Origin: Ruminococcus sp.
GTDB lineage: Bacteria; Bacillota; Clostridia; Oscillospirales; Ruminococcaceae
NCBI GenBank assembly: GCA_015066815.1
Contig: SVNR01000002.1
Location: forward strand, 20,815-84,814
Reading direction: 5' to 3'
DNA: 64,000 nucleotides
Shown piece after piece: positions 25,113 through 34,677 of this stretch (positions within the stretch are counted from its first letter, which is position 1; each line of letters opens with the position of its first letter). The notes beneath the pieces are model-generated. The model was not told where the DNA came from and made no database searches. It saw nothing but the letters and a program-made list of their open reading frames with translations. The translations under genes were made by a program, and so were the position numbers.

Positions 25113-27431
25113 ATGAGCGAATCAAGACTGAATATAGGTCTTTATGTAAGTAATCTTGTCGATATGTCGGTTCATTCCGTATGTACAGGAGCTGCTGCCG
25201 CAGCAAAGGATCTCAACGCAAATCTTATAATCTTTCCCGGAATGCATCTTAACGGCGACTACAACGATCCGCTTAAGTCTCCGTATTATTATCAGTACAA
25301 CACGATATACGATCTTGGCGGAAAAGAAAACCTTGACTACCTGATGATAATGACCGGAGTAATCGGAAACACACTCGCCGACCAGGAGGTAGAAAAGTTC
25401 TTAAAAAGATTTTCTGATACTCCTGTTCTTACAATATCCTCAGAGCATCCCGGATACAGTTCAATAAGGTTTGATAATGAAAAAGGTCTCAAAAAAGCCA
25501 TAAACCATCTTATACACAAGCACAACTGCCGCAAGATAGCTTTTGTAAGCGGCTCTGCCCACAATGCTGACTCAGCCAAGAGGCTTGCTGTATATCACGA
25601 TACGCTTCTTGAAAACGGTCTGCCGATAGACCACAACATGATAGTATACGGAGATTTTTCCGAATACAGCGATGATGTTGTTTCAGAGCTTATCCGCAAC
25701 AATCCGCAGATAGACGCAATATGCTTTGCAAACGACGAAATGGCAAAGGGCGGTTATCGTGTTCTTAAGAACTCAAAGTACATCGTAGGTAAAAACATAT
25801 CCGTTATAGGCTTTGATAACTCAGCTACATCAATGAATCTCTATCCCCTGCTTACCACAGTAAACGCAGACAACTACGATCTGGGATACACTGCTGTATC
25901 AATGATACCTGATATGCTTTCATCAGACGAGGTAAGGCATATAACCATACCCACAAGTCTTATCGTAAGAAATTCATGCGGCTGCAAAAACTCGTCATAT
26001 GATAAGCTGAGCTATGTTTTCTCCGACACAAAGCTCAGCAGAGCTCAGCTGGCAGCTTTTTCTGTTGAAGACTATATGAACTATATCTTTAACGAAAAGG
26101 ACTCCCTCAGATACAGACATCATTTTTCAGATGCTGAGTTTGACAGAATACTTCTTGCTTTCTCAAACTTTTTTGAGATAATCTTTGACTATGACGCTTT
26201 TATAAAACCCAAGCACTATAAAAAAGCTGTTCAGAACGCTGTTGCCGATATTATATCAACAGATATACTCTCAGTAATGCCTGTAGATACTCTTTTCAAT
26301 ATCATAGATACAGTTTACTGCAGAATCACAAGCAGCGGTTCTTATTCGGATGAGCTTGGCTTTATCTTTGCTCAGATATACAGAGAGTTTTCAACATACA
26401 AAAGAACAACTGACCGTTCTGAGATAAGATCTATACTTTTTAATGACTCCACGATAAACTACATCGTCAACGACGTTATAGTCACCGGTGAAACTACAGA
26501 TCAGGCTCTGTATCCGGTGATGAAAAGACTTCATTCTCTCGGTATATCAAGAAGCTATATGTTTCTTTTTGACAAGCCTGCAAGACATACGGAAAACGCA
26601 GTCTTTACGCCTCCTGAAAACTGCTTCCTCAAGTTTTCTCAGGAGCACGAAGACATAAAATACTTCGGAAACAGTATATCCATAAAGTCGGACAAAGTAA
26701 TCGACAACACCTATGTTCTTAAAGATACACCTACAACTCTCATAATAAGCCCGCTCTTTTCAAACGAAGAAATATACGGCCTGCTTGTATGTGACATGAA
26801 ACCTGAGCTGTACCGTTATCTTAACAAAATAGCTCTTCAGATAAGCACTGCTCTCAAGTATCATTCAACACTCAACAACTGGCAGATGCTTCTTGCAAAC
26901 GAAAAGGAAAACAGCAGAAACTTTGAACAGATATCAAAGCACGACGAGCTTACAGGCGTTTTCAACCGAAGAGGTTACTTTGACAACGCACAGGCTATTA
27001 TCAGTAACCCTGCCAACGCAGAAAAGAACGCAATAGTTGTTTTTGCAGATATGGATAACCTGAAAATAATAAACGACCGCTTCGGTCATGAGGACGGAGA
27101 TTATGCTATCAAGAGCATGGCAGAGATACTGAACCGCTCCTTCCGTACTACCGATATCATCGGCAGAATAGGCGGAGATGAGTTCGCAGTTTTCGCCCTT
27201 CTCGGTCATTCAGAAAACATAAACAAGATAACAAACCGTATTGCGGATATAACTGAAAAGTTTAACGACAGCTGCACGAAACCTTACTACATTCATATGA
27301 GTATAGGTATATACACCTTCAAATGCAGCGACAAAATACAGCTTTCTGAAATCCTCGAAAAAGCCGACGAGCTTCTCTATAATCAGAAACGCAACAAAAA
27401 GAAAACTATTCTGAAAAACGAAAAAATCTGA
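25113..27431 (+). CDS. LacI-like ligand-binding domain fused to an active-looking diguanylate cyclase
   Basis: 772 residues and no signal peptide or membrane helix. Residues 1-300 have the periplasmic-binding/LacI regulatory fold (NIGLYVSNLVD, DAICFANDEMAKGG, ISVIGFDNSATS) but lack a DNA-binding helix-turn-helix. A middle helical/GAF-like region spans about 300-600. The C-terminal GGDEF domain is complete: LTGVFNRRGYF, FADMDNLKIINDRFGHEDGD and RIGGDEF (687-691). An RxxD inhibitory site (RTTD) lies five residues upstream. It should make c-di-GMP in response to a cytoplasmic small ligand, perhaps a sugar or nucleoside, with product inhibition. ATG follows TAGGAG. A terminator lies downstream. 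Confidence 0.88.
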   Translation: MSESRLNIGLYVSNLVDMSVHSVCTGAAAAAKDLNANLIIFPGMHLNGDYNDPLKSPYYYQYNTIYDLGGKENLDYLMIMTGVIGNTLADQEVEKFLKRFSDTPVLTISSEHPGYSSIRFDNEKGLKKAINHLIHKHNCRKIAFVSGSAHNADSAKRLAVYHDTLLENGLPIDHNMIVYGDFSEYSDDVVSELIRNNPQIDAICFANDEMAKGGYRVLKNSKYIVGKNISVIGFDNSATSMNLYPLLTTVNADNYDLGYTAVSMIPDMLSSDEVRHITIPTSLIVRNSCGCKNSSYDKLSYVFSDTKLSRAQLAAFSVEDYMNYIFNEKDSLRYRHHFSDAEFDRILLAFSNFFEIIFDYDAFIKPKHYKKAVQNAVADIISTDILSVMPVDTLFNIIDTVYCRITSSGSYSDELGFIFAQIYREFSTYKRTTDRSEIRSILFNDSTINYIVNDVIVTGETTDQALYPVMKRLHSLGISRSYMFLFDKPARHTENAVFTPPENCFLKFSQEHEDIKYFGNSISIKSDKVIDNTYVLKDTPTTLIISPLFSNEEIYGLLVCDMKPELYRYLNKIALQISTALKYHSTLNNWQMLLANEKENSRNFEQISKHDELTGVFNRRGYFDNAQAIISNPANAEKNAIVVFADMDNLKIINDRFGHEDGDYAIKSMAEILNRSFRTTDIIGRIGGDEFAVFALLGHSENINKITNRIADITEKFNDSCTKPYYIHMSIGIYTFKCSDKIQLSEILEKADELLYNQKRNKKKTILKNEKI

Positions 27432-27439
27432 TTTTTTTT

Positions 27440-27478
27440 GATCCCGATGAAGCTGCTTCTTTCGGGATCTTATTTTTT
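27440..27478 (+). terminator. Terminator after the GGDEF gene
   Basis: GATCCCGA pairs with TCGGGATC, followed by TTATTTTTT. Confidence 0.8.
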
Positions 27479-27606
27479 CAGATAAAGTACTCCCCGTTTT
27501 TCTTATTATTCTTCAAAAACTTTCTTTTCCTTTTCAATTTTAGTCAATTGCAACATATTTTTACGGATTTTTCATGTAGTTGCTTTGAATATAATCATTT
27601 TTTGTA

Positions 27607-27636
27607 TTGACAATAAACCTCAAAATATTATATAAT
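27607..27636 (+). promoter_or_regulatory. Promoter of the zinc-ribbon gene
   Basis: TTGACA (27607-27612), 18-base spacer, TATAAT (27631-27636). Confidence 0.7.
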
Positions 27637-27728
27637 AAAATATATAAAACTTTTTACAAACGATTTATATCAGACAAAACATACATGGTCAGAATTTTCA
27701 AAAAAATCTAATACACAGGTGATAAAAA

Positions 27729-28734
27729 ATGAAAAAACTTTGTAAAAACTGCGGAGCAAAAATACCCAAAAAAGCCGACACATGCAAAAAGTGCGGTGAA
27801 CCTTACGAATACATAGATCTTGAGCTTGACCAGGAAACAAAAAAAGCCCTTGCTGTACGCAAACCATCTTACGTTATCAACGTATGCGTTATACTTCTTG
27901 CAGTGCTTGTTTTTGCGTATTCACTTTTACTTATTTATTTTAAATTCACAGGAGGCAAAGACGATAAGAAACAATCCTTTGTTTCTGACAGCTCTGTTAC
28001 GGACATCACTGACAGCAGCACACCTGAGGATGATATTTCTTCACAGGTTCACTACAACGCAATTGATTTTATAGGACAGACCTTCGGAGAAGTAAAAAAA
28101 GTTCTCGGCGAACAGTATAGCTTAAAAGTATCCGATACAACAACACTTGTTTCATATATAAACTTCGGTAACACTGAGTACAGCAGATCAAAACCCTACT
28201 GATGAATCTGTCATCACAAAGGTTATCGTAACCGGCAATGCTCATATAACACCTGTAGCTTCATGCGATATGACATACGACGAACTCAAAATAGTTCTTG
28301 CGTTTACAAAGCCGGCTCCGGAGCTTAATCAGTCAGATGCTTTTTATTATGTAAGCAAGATGTTTGAAAACGACAATTGTCAGATGCACGCTGACTTCAA
28401 GTTTGATAACGATTCTACTGACAAGGCACCGCTTGAAGTAATCATCTACAGCGCAGACACAGCACAGTCCAAGGTCATCGGTATAGTTTCCGGCCTTGAC
28501 GAAGGAAGCTCTCTTAACGTGCGCAGTGATGCTTATTATGATGCGGAAGCACTTACCCAGATATATGAAGGCGATGAGGTAGAAATAATAAACGAAATCA
28601 ATTCAGGTGATGTGGACTGGTATGAGATTATTACCAAGGACAACATAAAAGGCTTCTCTGTAGCTGAGTTCATAGAAAAAAAATCAGACACAGATAATCA
28701 GGCTGCAGTTACAACTACAGCAGACGCAAACTAA
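27729..28734 (+). pseudogene. Zinc-ribbon membrane protein with SH3 domain, split by a frameshift
   Basis: The first frame (27729-28202) encodes a zinc ribbon (CKNCGAK...CKKCGE), one membrane helix (about residues 49-74) and the beginning of an extracytoplasmic domain. It stops at 28200-28202. The next frame (+1) continues without break as DQNPTDESVITKVIVTG and runs to 28734, ending with a bacterial SH3 domain (GSSLNVRSDA ... GFSVAEFIEK). A single extra base around 28185-28197 (near AAAA/CCC) joins the two into one protein of about 334 residues. It may be a recent mutation, a sequencing error or a programmed shift. The intact form would sense or bind the wall from a single-pass anchor. ATG follows AGGTGAT. 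Confidence 0.75.
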
Positions 28735-28761
28735 ACCGCGTTTCTGAACAGGATTTATTTC

Positions 28762-28811
28762 AAAAAGGCATATAACATATTTTCTGCCGGAAGTGTTATA
28801 TGTCTTTTTTT
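28762..28811 (+). terminator. Terminator after the zinc-ribbon/SH3 gene
   Basis: AAAAAGGCATATAACA pairs with TGTTATATGTCTTTTTTT; T tract on the plus strand. Confidence 0.75.
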
Positions 28812-28870
28812 ATCACCTGCACACCGGCTGATATTAAAAATAATTTTTTCACTTATTATATAGTAAACGC
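28811..28870 (-). repeat. Modular repeat, hairpin A plus shortened core, inverted
   Basis: On the minus strand TATCAGCCGGTGTGCAGGTG corresponds to a core with its apex deleted. It lies just upstream of the HSP90-like gene. Confidence 0.6.
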
Positions 28871-28909
28871 AGAATAGATTTTAAAGAATACAGAAGGAAT
28901 TACAGCAAT

Positions 28910-30661
28910 ATGGAAGAATATGTTTTTAACGTGAATCTGAAAGGCATGCTCGACATCCTTTCTAACCATCTTTACAGCACTCCAAAGGTATTTATCAGAG
29001 AGCTTCTTCAGAACTCAGTTGACGCAATAAACCTCAGAAGATCATACGAGAGCTTTGAAGACCCGCGAATAGACATAATAATAGAAGAAAACAAATCACT
29101 GACCTTCAGAGATAACGGAAGCGGTCTTACCGAAGAAGAGATCCACAAGTTCATATCGGTCATAGGACAGTCATCAAAACGTGACAGCAGAATGTCTTTT
29201 ATAGGACGCTTCGGCATAGGTATACTTTCTTGTTTTATGGTCACACCCGAAATAACCCTCAGAACACGTTCATACAAGACTCCTGACAAGGTATACGAAT
29301 GGCATGGCTTTACAGACGGAAAATATACAGTAAGCGAAATATCCGATGACATGAAGACGGGCACCGAAATATATATAAAGCCTTCGCCTTCTTCTGAAAG
29401 CCTGTTCTCCTTTTCAGATATTCTCGGAACCGTCAGATACTACGGACTCCCTGTACAGTACCCCATATATGTAACCAGAGGAAATTTTTCTGCACGTGCA
29501 AATCCGCTTTTCAACAAGACAAGCACCAGCGACCGTGAGAACGTACTGTCCATGGGAAGACACATATTCGGAACAGACTTTGATTTTCTTGATTATATTC
29601 CGCTTGAATCTGAAAGCGGTCTTTTCAGCGGTGTGGCATATATACTCCCCTTTACTGTTTCGGCAGCATCTGTACGTAAACACCGAATATACCTTAAAAA
29701 CATACTTCTGACAGAGGACGGCGCTTCTATTCTTCCTGAGTGGGCTTTTTTTCTGAAATGCTTCTTCAACACAGACAAGCTCAGCGCGACTGCGTCAAGA
29801 GAGGACTTTTACAGAAACGAGCTTCTTGATACAGCTAAAAAAGAAATATCACAGTGTATCTCATCGTATCTCGAAAGAATCTCGATACAGAACCCGACTC
29901 TGCTTGCCCGCATAGTATCACTTCATGGACTTGCACTGAAATCAGTCGCTGCAGAAAACGAACGCCTTTTTAAGATTTTTATGCCATACTTCAACTTTGA
30001 AACAAGCTTTGGCATCAGAAAAGGAAAAATGCTGATGAACTACGACTACAGTATTTTTTATACTACGGACTCCGAAACCTTCCGTCAGCTAAAGCCCGTT
30101 TTCTGCGAAAAGGATGAGCTGCTCGTAAACTGCGGTCTTGTGTACGACAAGGAGCTAATATCCATGCTCGAAAAGCTTAATCTTGCTCATACTGAAGCAA
30201 TAAACACAAACCTTCTTAACACCATGCTTGAAGATCCGGACGAAACTGATGATTTGTTTTTTCTATGGCTTGTTGCAACAAAAGCTCTCGAACAGTATGA
30301 CTGCAGCGTATGCATAAAAAACTTCAGTCCGTCACAGCTCTCTGCACTCTACACAACTAACTCTGACGGCGAAATCAGTAAAGAAATCGAAAAAACAAAA
30401 CAAAATTCCGACGAGATCTTTCTTAATATGCTCGATTCTCTTGGTGAAGAACTGCTTTACATATCTCCTGCCATGCTGTACCTTAACGCCGGCAATTCAA
30501 TAATCACAAAGCTTTCGCACCTTGACAATCCGGAAAAAATCCAGACTTTTGTACGCATCCTGTACTTCAACGCTCTCATAACCGGCGGCTTTCCTGTTTC
30601 AGGAAGCGACCTCTCGATAGCTAACGAAGATCTTATAAAACTGATAGAATGGGGATTATAA
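28910..30661 (+). CDS. HSP90-family ATPase (divergent HtpG-like)
   Basis: 583 residues. The N-terminal GHKL domain keeps the HSP90 ATP site: FIRELLQNSVDAI (E31, N35), DNGSGL (68-73), GRFGIG (99-104) and KTGTEI. The middle domain keeps the catalytic SRE segment (ATASREDF). The C-terminal third diverges: no MEEVD-like end and no clear match to the HtpG dimerisation domain. A real HtpG is usually longer (about 620-640). It is four bases upstream of a 775-residue partner, so this is probably a specialised chaperone or ATPase of a two-gene module rather than the housekeeping HtpG. Substrates are unknown. Confidence 0.85.
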   Translation: MEEYVFNVNLKGMLDILSNHLYSTPKVFIRELLQNSVDAINLRRSYESFEDPRIDIIIEENKSLTFRDNGSGLTEEEIHKFISVIGQSSKRDSRMSFIGRFGIGILSCFMVTPEITLRTRSYKTPDKVYEWHGFTDGKYTVSEISDDMKTGTEIYIKPSPSSESLFSFSDILGTVRYYGLPVQYPIYVTRGNFSARANPLFNKTSTSDRENVLSMGRHIFGTDFDFLDYIPLESESGLFSGVAYILPFTVSAASVRKHRIYLKNILLTEDGASILPEWAFFLKCFFNTDKLSATASREDFYRNELLDTAKKEISQCISSYLERISIQNPTLLARIVSLHGLALKSVAAENERLFKIFMPYFNFETSFGIRKGKMLMNYDYSIFYTTDSETFRQLKPVFCEKDELLVNCGLVYDKELISMLEKLNLAHTEAINTNLLNTMLEDPDETDDLFFLWLVATKALEQYDCSVCIKNFSPSQLSALYTTNSDGEISKEIEKTKQNSDEIFLNMLDSLGEELLYISPAMLYLNAGNSIITKLSHLDNPEKIQTFVRILYFNALITGGFPVSGSDLSIANEDLIKLIEWGL

Positions 30662-30665
30662 AAAA

Positions 30666-32993
30666 ATGTTCGACTATACCTATCTTGAAACGCTTTCTGC
30701 AGGTGAGGAACGTCTGAGATATCTTAAACAATGCATATCTGCAGCTGATAACCGCAGTAACTATGAACAGTCTCTTGAGCTGCGATATGCATATATAAAA
30801 GAATCTGTTTTTTCCGACAACTTCAGTGCTATTATTATGTTTCCACAGTATATGGCGCTGTTTAACGAGCATCCGGACATACATGACAGGCTACACTTTA
30901 TGACTGCGTTCAAGTGGATGATAGAAGCATGTGTTGATTATTTTCAGGTATCTGCAAACGATATAGAAAACTTTTTTGAAAAATTCAAAGAATACTGCAT
31001 AAGCTTCGGATATTCGCTCAGGGCGTATTATATCATGAAGGCAAGATACTCCTTCATATCCGCTCCGGAAAAAGTAAACGAATATATGACTCTGTGGAAG
31101 GAATCAGATACAGACGAGCTAAGCGACTGCAAAGCCTGTGAGAAAAATACCGAGCTTACCTCAGCTCTTCTGTCAGGTGAGGAAGAAAAAGCTGAAAAAA
31201 TACTTTCTGATATCATATCACGAAATCTTTCATGCGGAAAAGTTCCGCATACAAGCTACGGAATGCTTGTAAGATATTTTATTCAAACCGGAAATCTCGA
31301 ACAGGCTGAGCATTATGCAGATCTTCTGCTTCCTATGGTAAAGGGAAACATAGAGTTTTTAACAGAGATAGCACATGTTTTTCTTTTAAAAACATTCACT
31401 GCTCCAAACGAAGCCTACAATATATTCTGTAAGCATCTTGAGCTGTTTATCAGAACCAAGAACCCGAAGCTTAAGTTTTACTTTGCAAACGCAGCTGCAG
31501 TCTTCTTCAGAAACGCCATGGATTCTAATCAGGAAGAGCTTCCTATGAAGCTTCCGAGAACGTTCGAGCTCTACGAGGACGAAAACCTGTACAGTACACG
31601 CAGAATGTTCAGATACTTTATCAACGCTGCTGCAATAATCGCTCAAAAGTTCGATAAACGAAACAGCAACACCTTCTTTACGGATTATCTGAACCGAAAA
31701 TACCCTTCAGAACCGCTGTGTGAGCTTTCTCTTCCCGAACACGGAACAGCCGATCGTCAGCCCTTTTCATATGCTGTACCTTTTCTGAGCGAAGAATCTG
31801 TTCCCTCCTGTGAAACAATAATATCACTTGTAAAAAAAGTTCCCGACCTTATCCTTTACAACATAAACAATGCAGAACCGGACACAATAGTACTGTACGG
31901 ATATAACGAATACATAGAAGCAGCTTTTTTATGCAAGCTTTTTATTGTTGATCCTGAGGATCTTGAGGATTATTATCCTGTTCATCCCATACCCGAAGAA
32001 ACAACAGAGCACATATTAACAAACTGCAAAAAATGCATAGTTGTATCGACGTTTTTAAACAAAGGCTCTGAAAACTCAATAGCTACTTTACTGCTTCAGT
32101 TTGCAGACGCTGTAAACATTGTCCGCTCTCCTATTATTCTGTGTATAACAAACGGTACGATACTTTCTTCTGAATGGGTGCACTTCCATACTTCCGCAAG
32201 ACTTCCGCTGTTTGATAAGTACATGTACGGAGTCCATGCATACCCGTCCATGTCAGATGAAACCCGTTTTGATGTTATGACAAGCGGACTTGTCCAGCAA
32301 GGCTCAAGAGAGCTTACAGTTATAAACGTAGAAGAAGATGATCTTGATTTTATAAACAGCGTTATTTCTCAGATAGCAGATCTTATATGCGGGTTTACAG
32401 AGCTTCGTGATGAAAACTGTGTTACAGGGTTTGGCGTTGTATATAACGAAGAATCCGAAGTACAGTTTTCATGGATCCCTGTTGAAAAGGCCTATCCTGA
32501 CAGCTTCAGTAAAACAGACAAGGAGCTTGCTGTACCGATACTCTATCTGAGTGCAGATGATGCGGAAAACGGAAAAGGATATCTTATAAACGAGATACCT
32601 TATGATATACGTGGAAAAATTGACTTCAGAAACTCGCTCAAGTCCTTGCGTATAGAAGCTGTCCTCGCACAAAAAAATCTTCCAATAGCCTTTGAAGCCA
32701 TGCAGAAAAATGAAAACAGCGAGCTTATTATCGGAGTGAACATTCCGATCGATGATCCCGAAATCGACTTCGACTATGACGAGATATGCATTAGGGCGAT
32801 GTCCTTTGATGAAGACAAAAACACAGTTACCGGAAAAATAGTCCTCGGTCTTGATAATATCGAGGGGTATCAGACCGATAAAACAGTTACTGTTGATACA
32901 GAAAGCATTATTTTCTGGCGTTTCGAGTTCGAAAACAAATTTTTTTCCGCCGATGATACATATCTCATTGCAAAGCTTCAGACTAACCAATAA
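30666..32993 (+). CDS. Large partner protein of the HSP90-like ATPase: helical repeats plus DUF4026/DUF2314-like end
   Basis: 775 residues, cytoplasmic, no signal peptide. Residues 1-370 are helical with TPR-like repeats (for example GNLEQAEHYADLLLPMV and NEAYNIFCKHLELFI). Residues 380-620 form an alpha/beta region without recognised motif. The end (about 620-770) has short patterns (SWIPVEKAYPDSF, IRGKIDFRNSL) that remind me of DUF4026/DUF2314 proteins. That assignment is tentative. It follows the HSP90-like gene by four bases and must be translated with it. TPR proteins are classic HSP90 co-chaperones, so a physical partnership is a reasonable inference. A terminator follows. Confidence 0.65.
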   Translation: MFDYTYLETLSAGEERLRYLKQCISAADNRSNYEQSLELRYAYIKESVFSDNFSAIIMFPQYMALFNEHPDIHDRLHFMTAFKWMIEACVDYFQVSANDIENFFEKFKEYCISFGYSLRAYYIMKARYSFISAPEKVNEYMTLWKESDTDELSDCKACEKNTELTSALLSGEEEKAEKILSDIISRNLSCGKVPHTSYGMLVRYFIQTGNLEQAEHYADLLLPMVKGNIEFLTEIAHVFLLKTFTAPNEAYNIFCKHLELFIRTKNPKLKFYFANAAAVFFRNAMDSNQEELPMKLPRTFELYEDENLYSTRRMFRYFINAAAIIAQKFDKRNSNTFFTDYLNRKYPSEPLCELSLPEHGTADRQPFSYAVPFLSEESVPSCETIISLVKKVPDLILYNINNAEPDTIVLYGYNEYIEAAFLCKLFIVDPEDLEDYYPVHPIPEETTEHILTNCKKCIVVSTFLNKGSENSIATLLLQFADAVNIVRSPIILCITNGTILSSEWVHFHTSARLPLFDKYMYGVHAYPSMSDETRFDVMTSGLVQQGSRELTVINVEEDDLDFINSVISQIADLICGFTELRDENCVTGFGVVYNEESEVQFSWIPVEKAYPDSFSKTDKELAVPILYLSADDAENGKGYLINEIPYDIRGKIDFRNSLKSLRIEAVLAQKNLPIAFEAMQKNENSELIIGVNIPIDDPEIDFDYDEICIRAMSFDEDKNTVTGKIVLGLDNIEGYQTDKTVTVDTESIIFWRFEFENKFFSADDTYLIAKLQTNQ

Positions 32994-33038
32994 AAACAGC
33001 CTGCCATACAATTATCCTTAACTGTATGGCAGGCTTTT
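32993..33038. terminator. Bidirectional terminator between the HSP90 pair and bioY
   Basis: AAGCCTGCCATACAGT-type stem (AGCCTGCCATACA/TGTATGGCAGGCT) flanked by A and T runs serves both convergent units. Confidence 0.8.
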
Positions 33039-33041
33039 AAT

Positions 33042-33602
33042 CTATGAAGTATATTTTTCTGTGAGCGGTATAAGTCTTACCGCTGCAAATGCACTGAGAA
33101 CGCACATTATTATATCTCCGGGCACCGGTACAAGAAAACAGTTTATAAACAAAAAACCGACTCCTATACCATCACCGGGAAGCCATATGTTTTTTGCGGC
33201 ATAAAAGTAAAGCATTCCGAAAAAATACACCGCAAGCATGCCGGAAAAAACAGCAGCAAGCAGTCTTTTAAACCCGGGTTTTGATGACTTCCTTGCTATC
33301 ATGCCTGTTATATATGTTCCCGGCAAAAAACCTATAAGATATCCAAAATCAGGCATAAGAACATATGATATACCGCCGCCCTTCGAAAAAACCGGAAACC
33401 CGATAAGTCCAAGAATAAGATATACCAGAACGCTCAGTGTTCCGTATTTTTTTCCGAGCAGAAGACCCGCAAGCACTGTAAACTCATACTGAAGCGTAAG
33501 AGGCACCGCTGACAGAGGAAGCTTTATAAACGCACCTATACAAATAAGAGACGTAAACAAAGCACAAAGACAGAGCGATGTTGTTTTTTTAGTCCTGTTC
33601 AT
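33042..33602 (-). CDS. bioY: Biotin ECF transporter substrate-binding component BioY
   Basis: 186 residues with six membrane helices. BioY hallmarks are visible: PLTLQYEFTVLAGLLLGKKYG, YLILGLIGFPVFSKGGG and GYLIGFLPGTYITG. BioY captures biotin and pairs with an energy-coupling factor (EcfAAT) encoded elsewhere. The gene starts 25 bases after birA and shares its transcript, so repression by biotin-loaded BirA is expected. No biotin biosynthesis genes are in view, consistent with reliance on uptake. Confidence 0.93.
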   Translation of the reverse strand: MNRTKKTTSLCLCALFTSLICIGAFIKLPLSAVPLTLQYEFTVLAGLLLGKKYGTLSVLVYLILGLIGFPVFSKGGGISYVLMPDFGYLIGFLPGTYITGMIARKSSKPGFKRLLAAVFSGMLAVYFFGMLYFYAAKNIWLPGDGIGVGFLFINCFLVPVPGDIIMCVLSAFAAVRLIPLTEKYTS

Positions 33603-33627
33603 TTTTCTGACTCTTTCTGTTTTTATA

Positions 33628-34602
33628 TTATAGTTTTTTTCGTATGCTTATTTCTCCGCTTGTAACAACACCCTCTGTTCCGTCAGCGTATTTTACAAGC
33701 AGTCCGCAGTCATCGTTTATCCCTGTAAGAAAAGCCGGAACAGTACCTGACGGAGATATGATATTTATCTTTTCACCTATCCACATTATGCGTTTCTTAT
33801 AGCTTTCAAAAAACGTATTTTTTTCAAGCTCTTCGTAGTATCTGAAAAAATATGAAATTACTCTTGCCGCAAGCATACTCCTCATGTCGCTTATACGTTC
33901 TTCAAAAACACATCCTGCAGTGTTTTTTATTTCGTCAGGAAAATCCTCTGAGGGAGGATAAACGTTTATGCCTATCCCGAGTATGACGTACTCTGCCCTC
34001 CCGCATTCGATGTCTGTTGCAGCTTCAGTCAGAATACCGCACACCTTGCGCCTGCGCAAATATATATCGTTTACCCATTTTATTTTTGATGGTATCCCTG
34101 TTAGTTCTTCTATTGCCTCAGCAGCTGCTGCGGCGGCTGAGGTTGTTATTTTTACGGCATCTGTAACAGGTATATCAGGTCTTAGCAAAAGACTCATATA
34201 TATGCCTGTGTTGTCCGGTGAAAAAAAGCTACTTCCGCGCCGTCCTCGTCCTGCAGTCTGGTTTTCCGATATAACAAGTGTTCCCTCCGGTGCACCATTC
34301 GCAGCAAGAGTCTTAAGCCCGGAGTTTGTTGAGTCTATGCTTCTGAAAACATTTATTTCTTTTACTTTTTCTGTATCGAGATGCTTTCTTATTTTTTCCT
34401 CGGTTATTATATCGTTGTTTTCTGCAAGACAATATCCTTTGTTCTGTATTGCAGGAATATCGTATCCTTCAGCACGCAGGGACTTTACTGCTTTCCACAC
34501 TGCACACCTTGTACAGCCTAGTTTTTTTCCTATGTCTTCCCCTGATATAAAACAGCCCTTGTTTTCCTCAAAAAGTTTTTTTAATTTTTCTTTTGTCTTC
34601 AT
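33628..34602 (-). CDS. birA: Bifunctional biotin-protein ligase and biotin repressor BirA
   Basis: 324 residues. An N-terminal winged helix (about 1-65; SGEDIGKKLGCTRCAVWKAV) precedes the ligase domain with TAGRGRRG, KWVNDIYL and a C-terminal SH3-like cap (GEKINIISPSG). It attaches biotin to carboxylase carrier proteins and, as biotinyl-AMP complex, represses transcription. A matching inverted repeat at 34671-34703 overlaps its own promoter. ATG at 34602 follows CAGGAG. Cotranscribed with bioY, giving a closed biotin-control unit. Confidence 0.95.
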   Translation of the reverse strand: MKTKEKLKKLFEENKGCFISGEDIGKKLGCTRCAVWKAVKSLRAEGYDIPAIQNKGYCLAENNDIITEEKIRKHLDTEKVKEINVFRSIDSTNSGLKTLAANGAPEGTLVISENQTAGRGRRGSSFFSPDNTGIYMSLLLRPDIPVTDAVKITTSAAAAAAEAIEELTGIPSKIKWVNDIYLRRRKVCGILTEAATDIECGRAEYVILGIGINVYPPSEDFPDEIKNTAGCVFEERISDMRSMLAARVISYFFRYYEELEKNTFFESYKKRIMWIGEKINIISPSGTVPAFLTGINDDCGLLVKYADGTEGVVTSGEISIRKKL

Positions 34603-34648
34603 AACATGTCAGCTCCTGTAAAAAGCGTGGTTTTTCCGTGTTTTCTTA

Positions 34649-34677
34649 AGTATATCATATGGATAAGCGTATGTCAA
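34649..34677 (-). promoter_or_regulatory. Promoter of birA-bioY
   Basis: On the minus strand TTGACA (34672-34677) and TATACT (34649-34654) are 17 bases apart. The -35 lies inside the left half of the BirA operator. Confidence 0.8.

Noticed and set aside
33968..34621. 217-codon plus-strand frame opposite birA
   Set aside because: Antisense to an intact birA with all motifs; composition follows from the birA codons.
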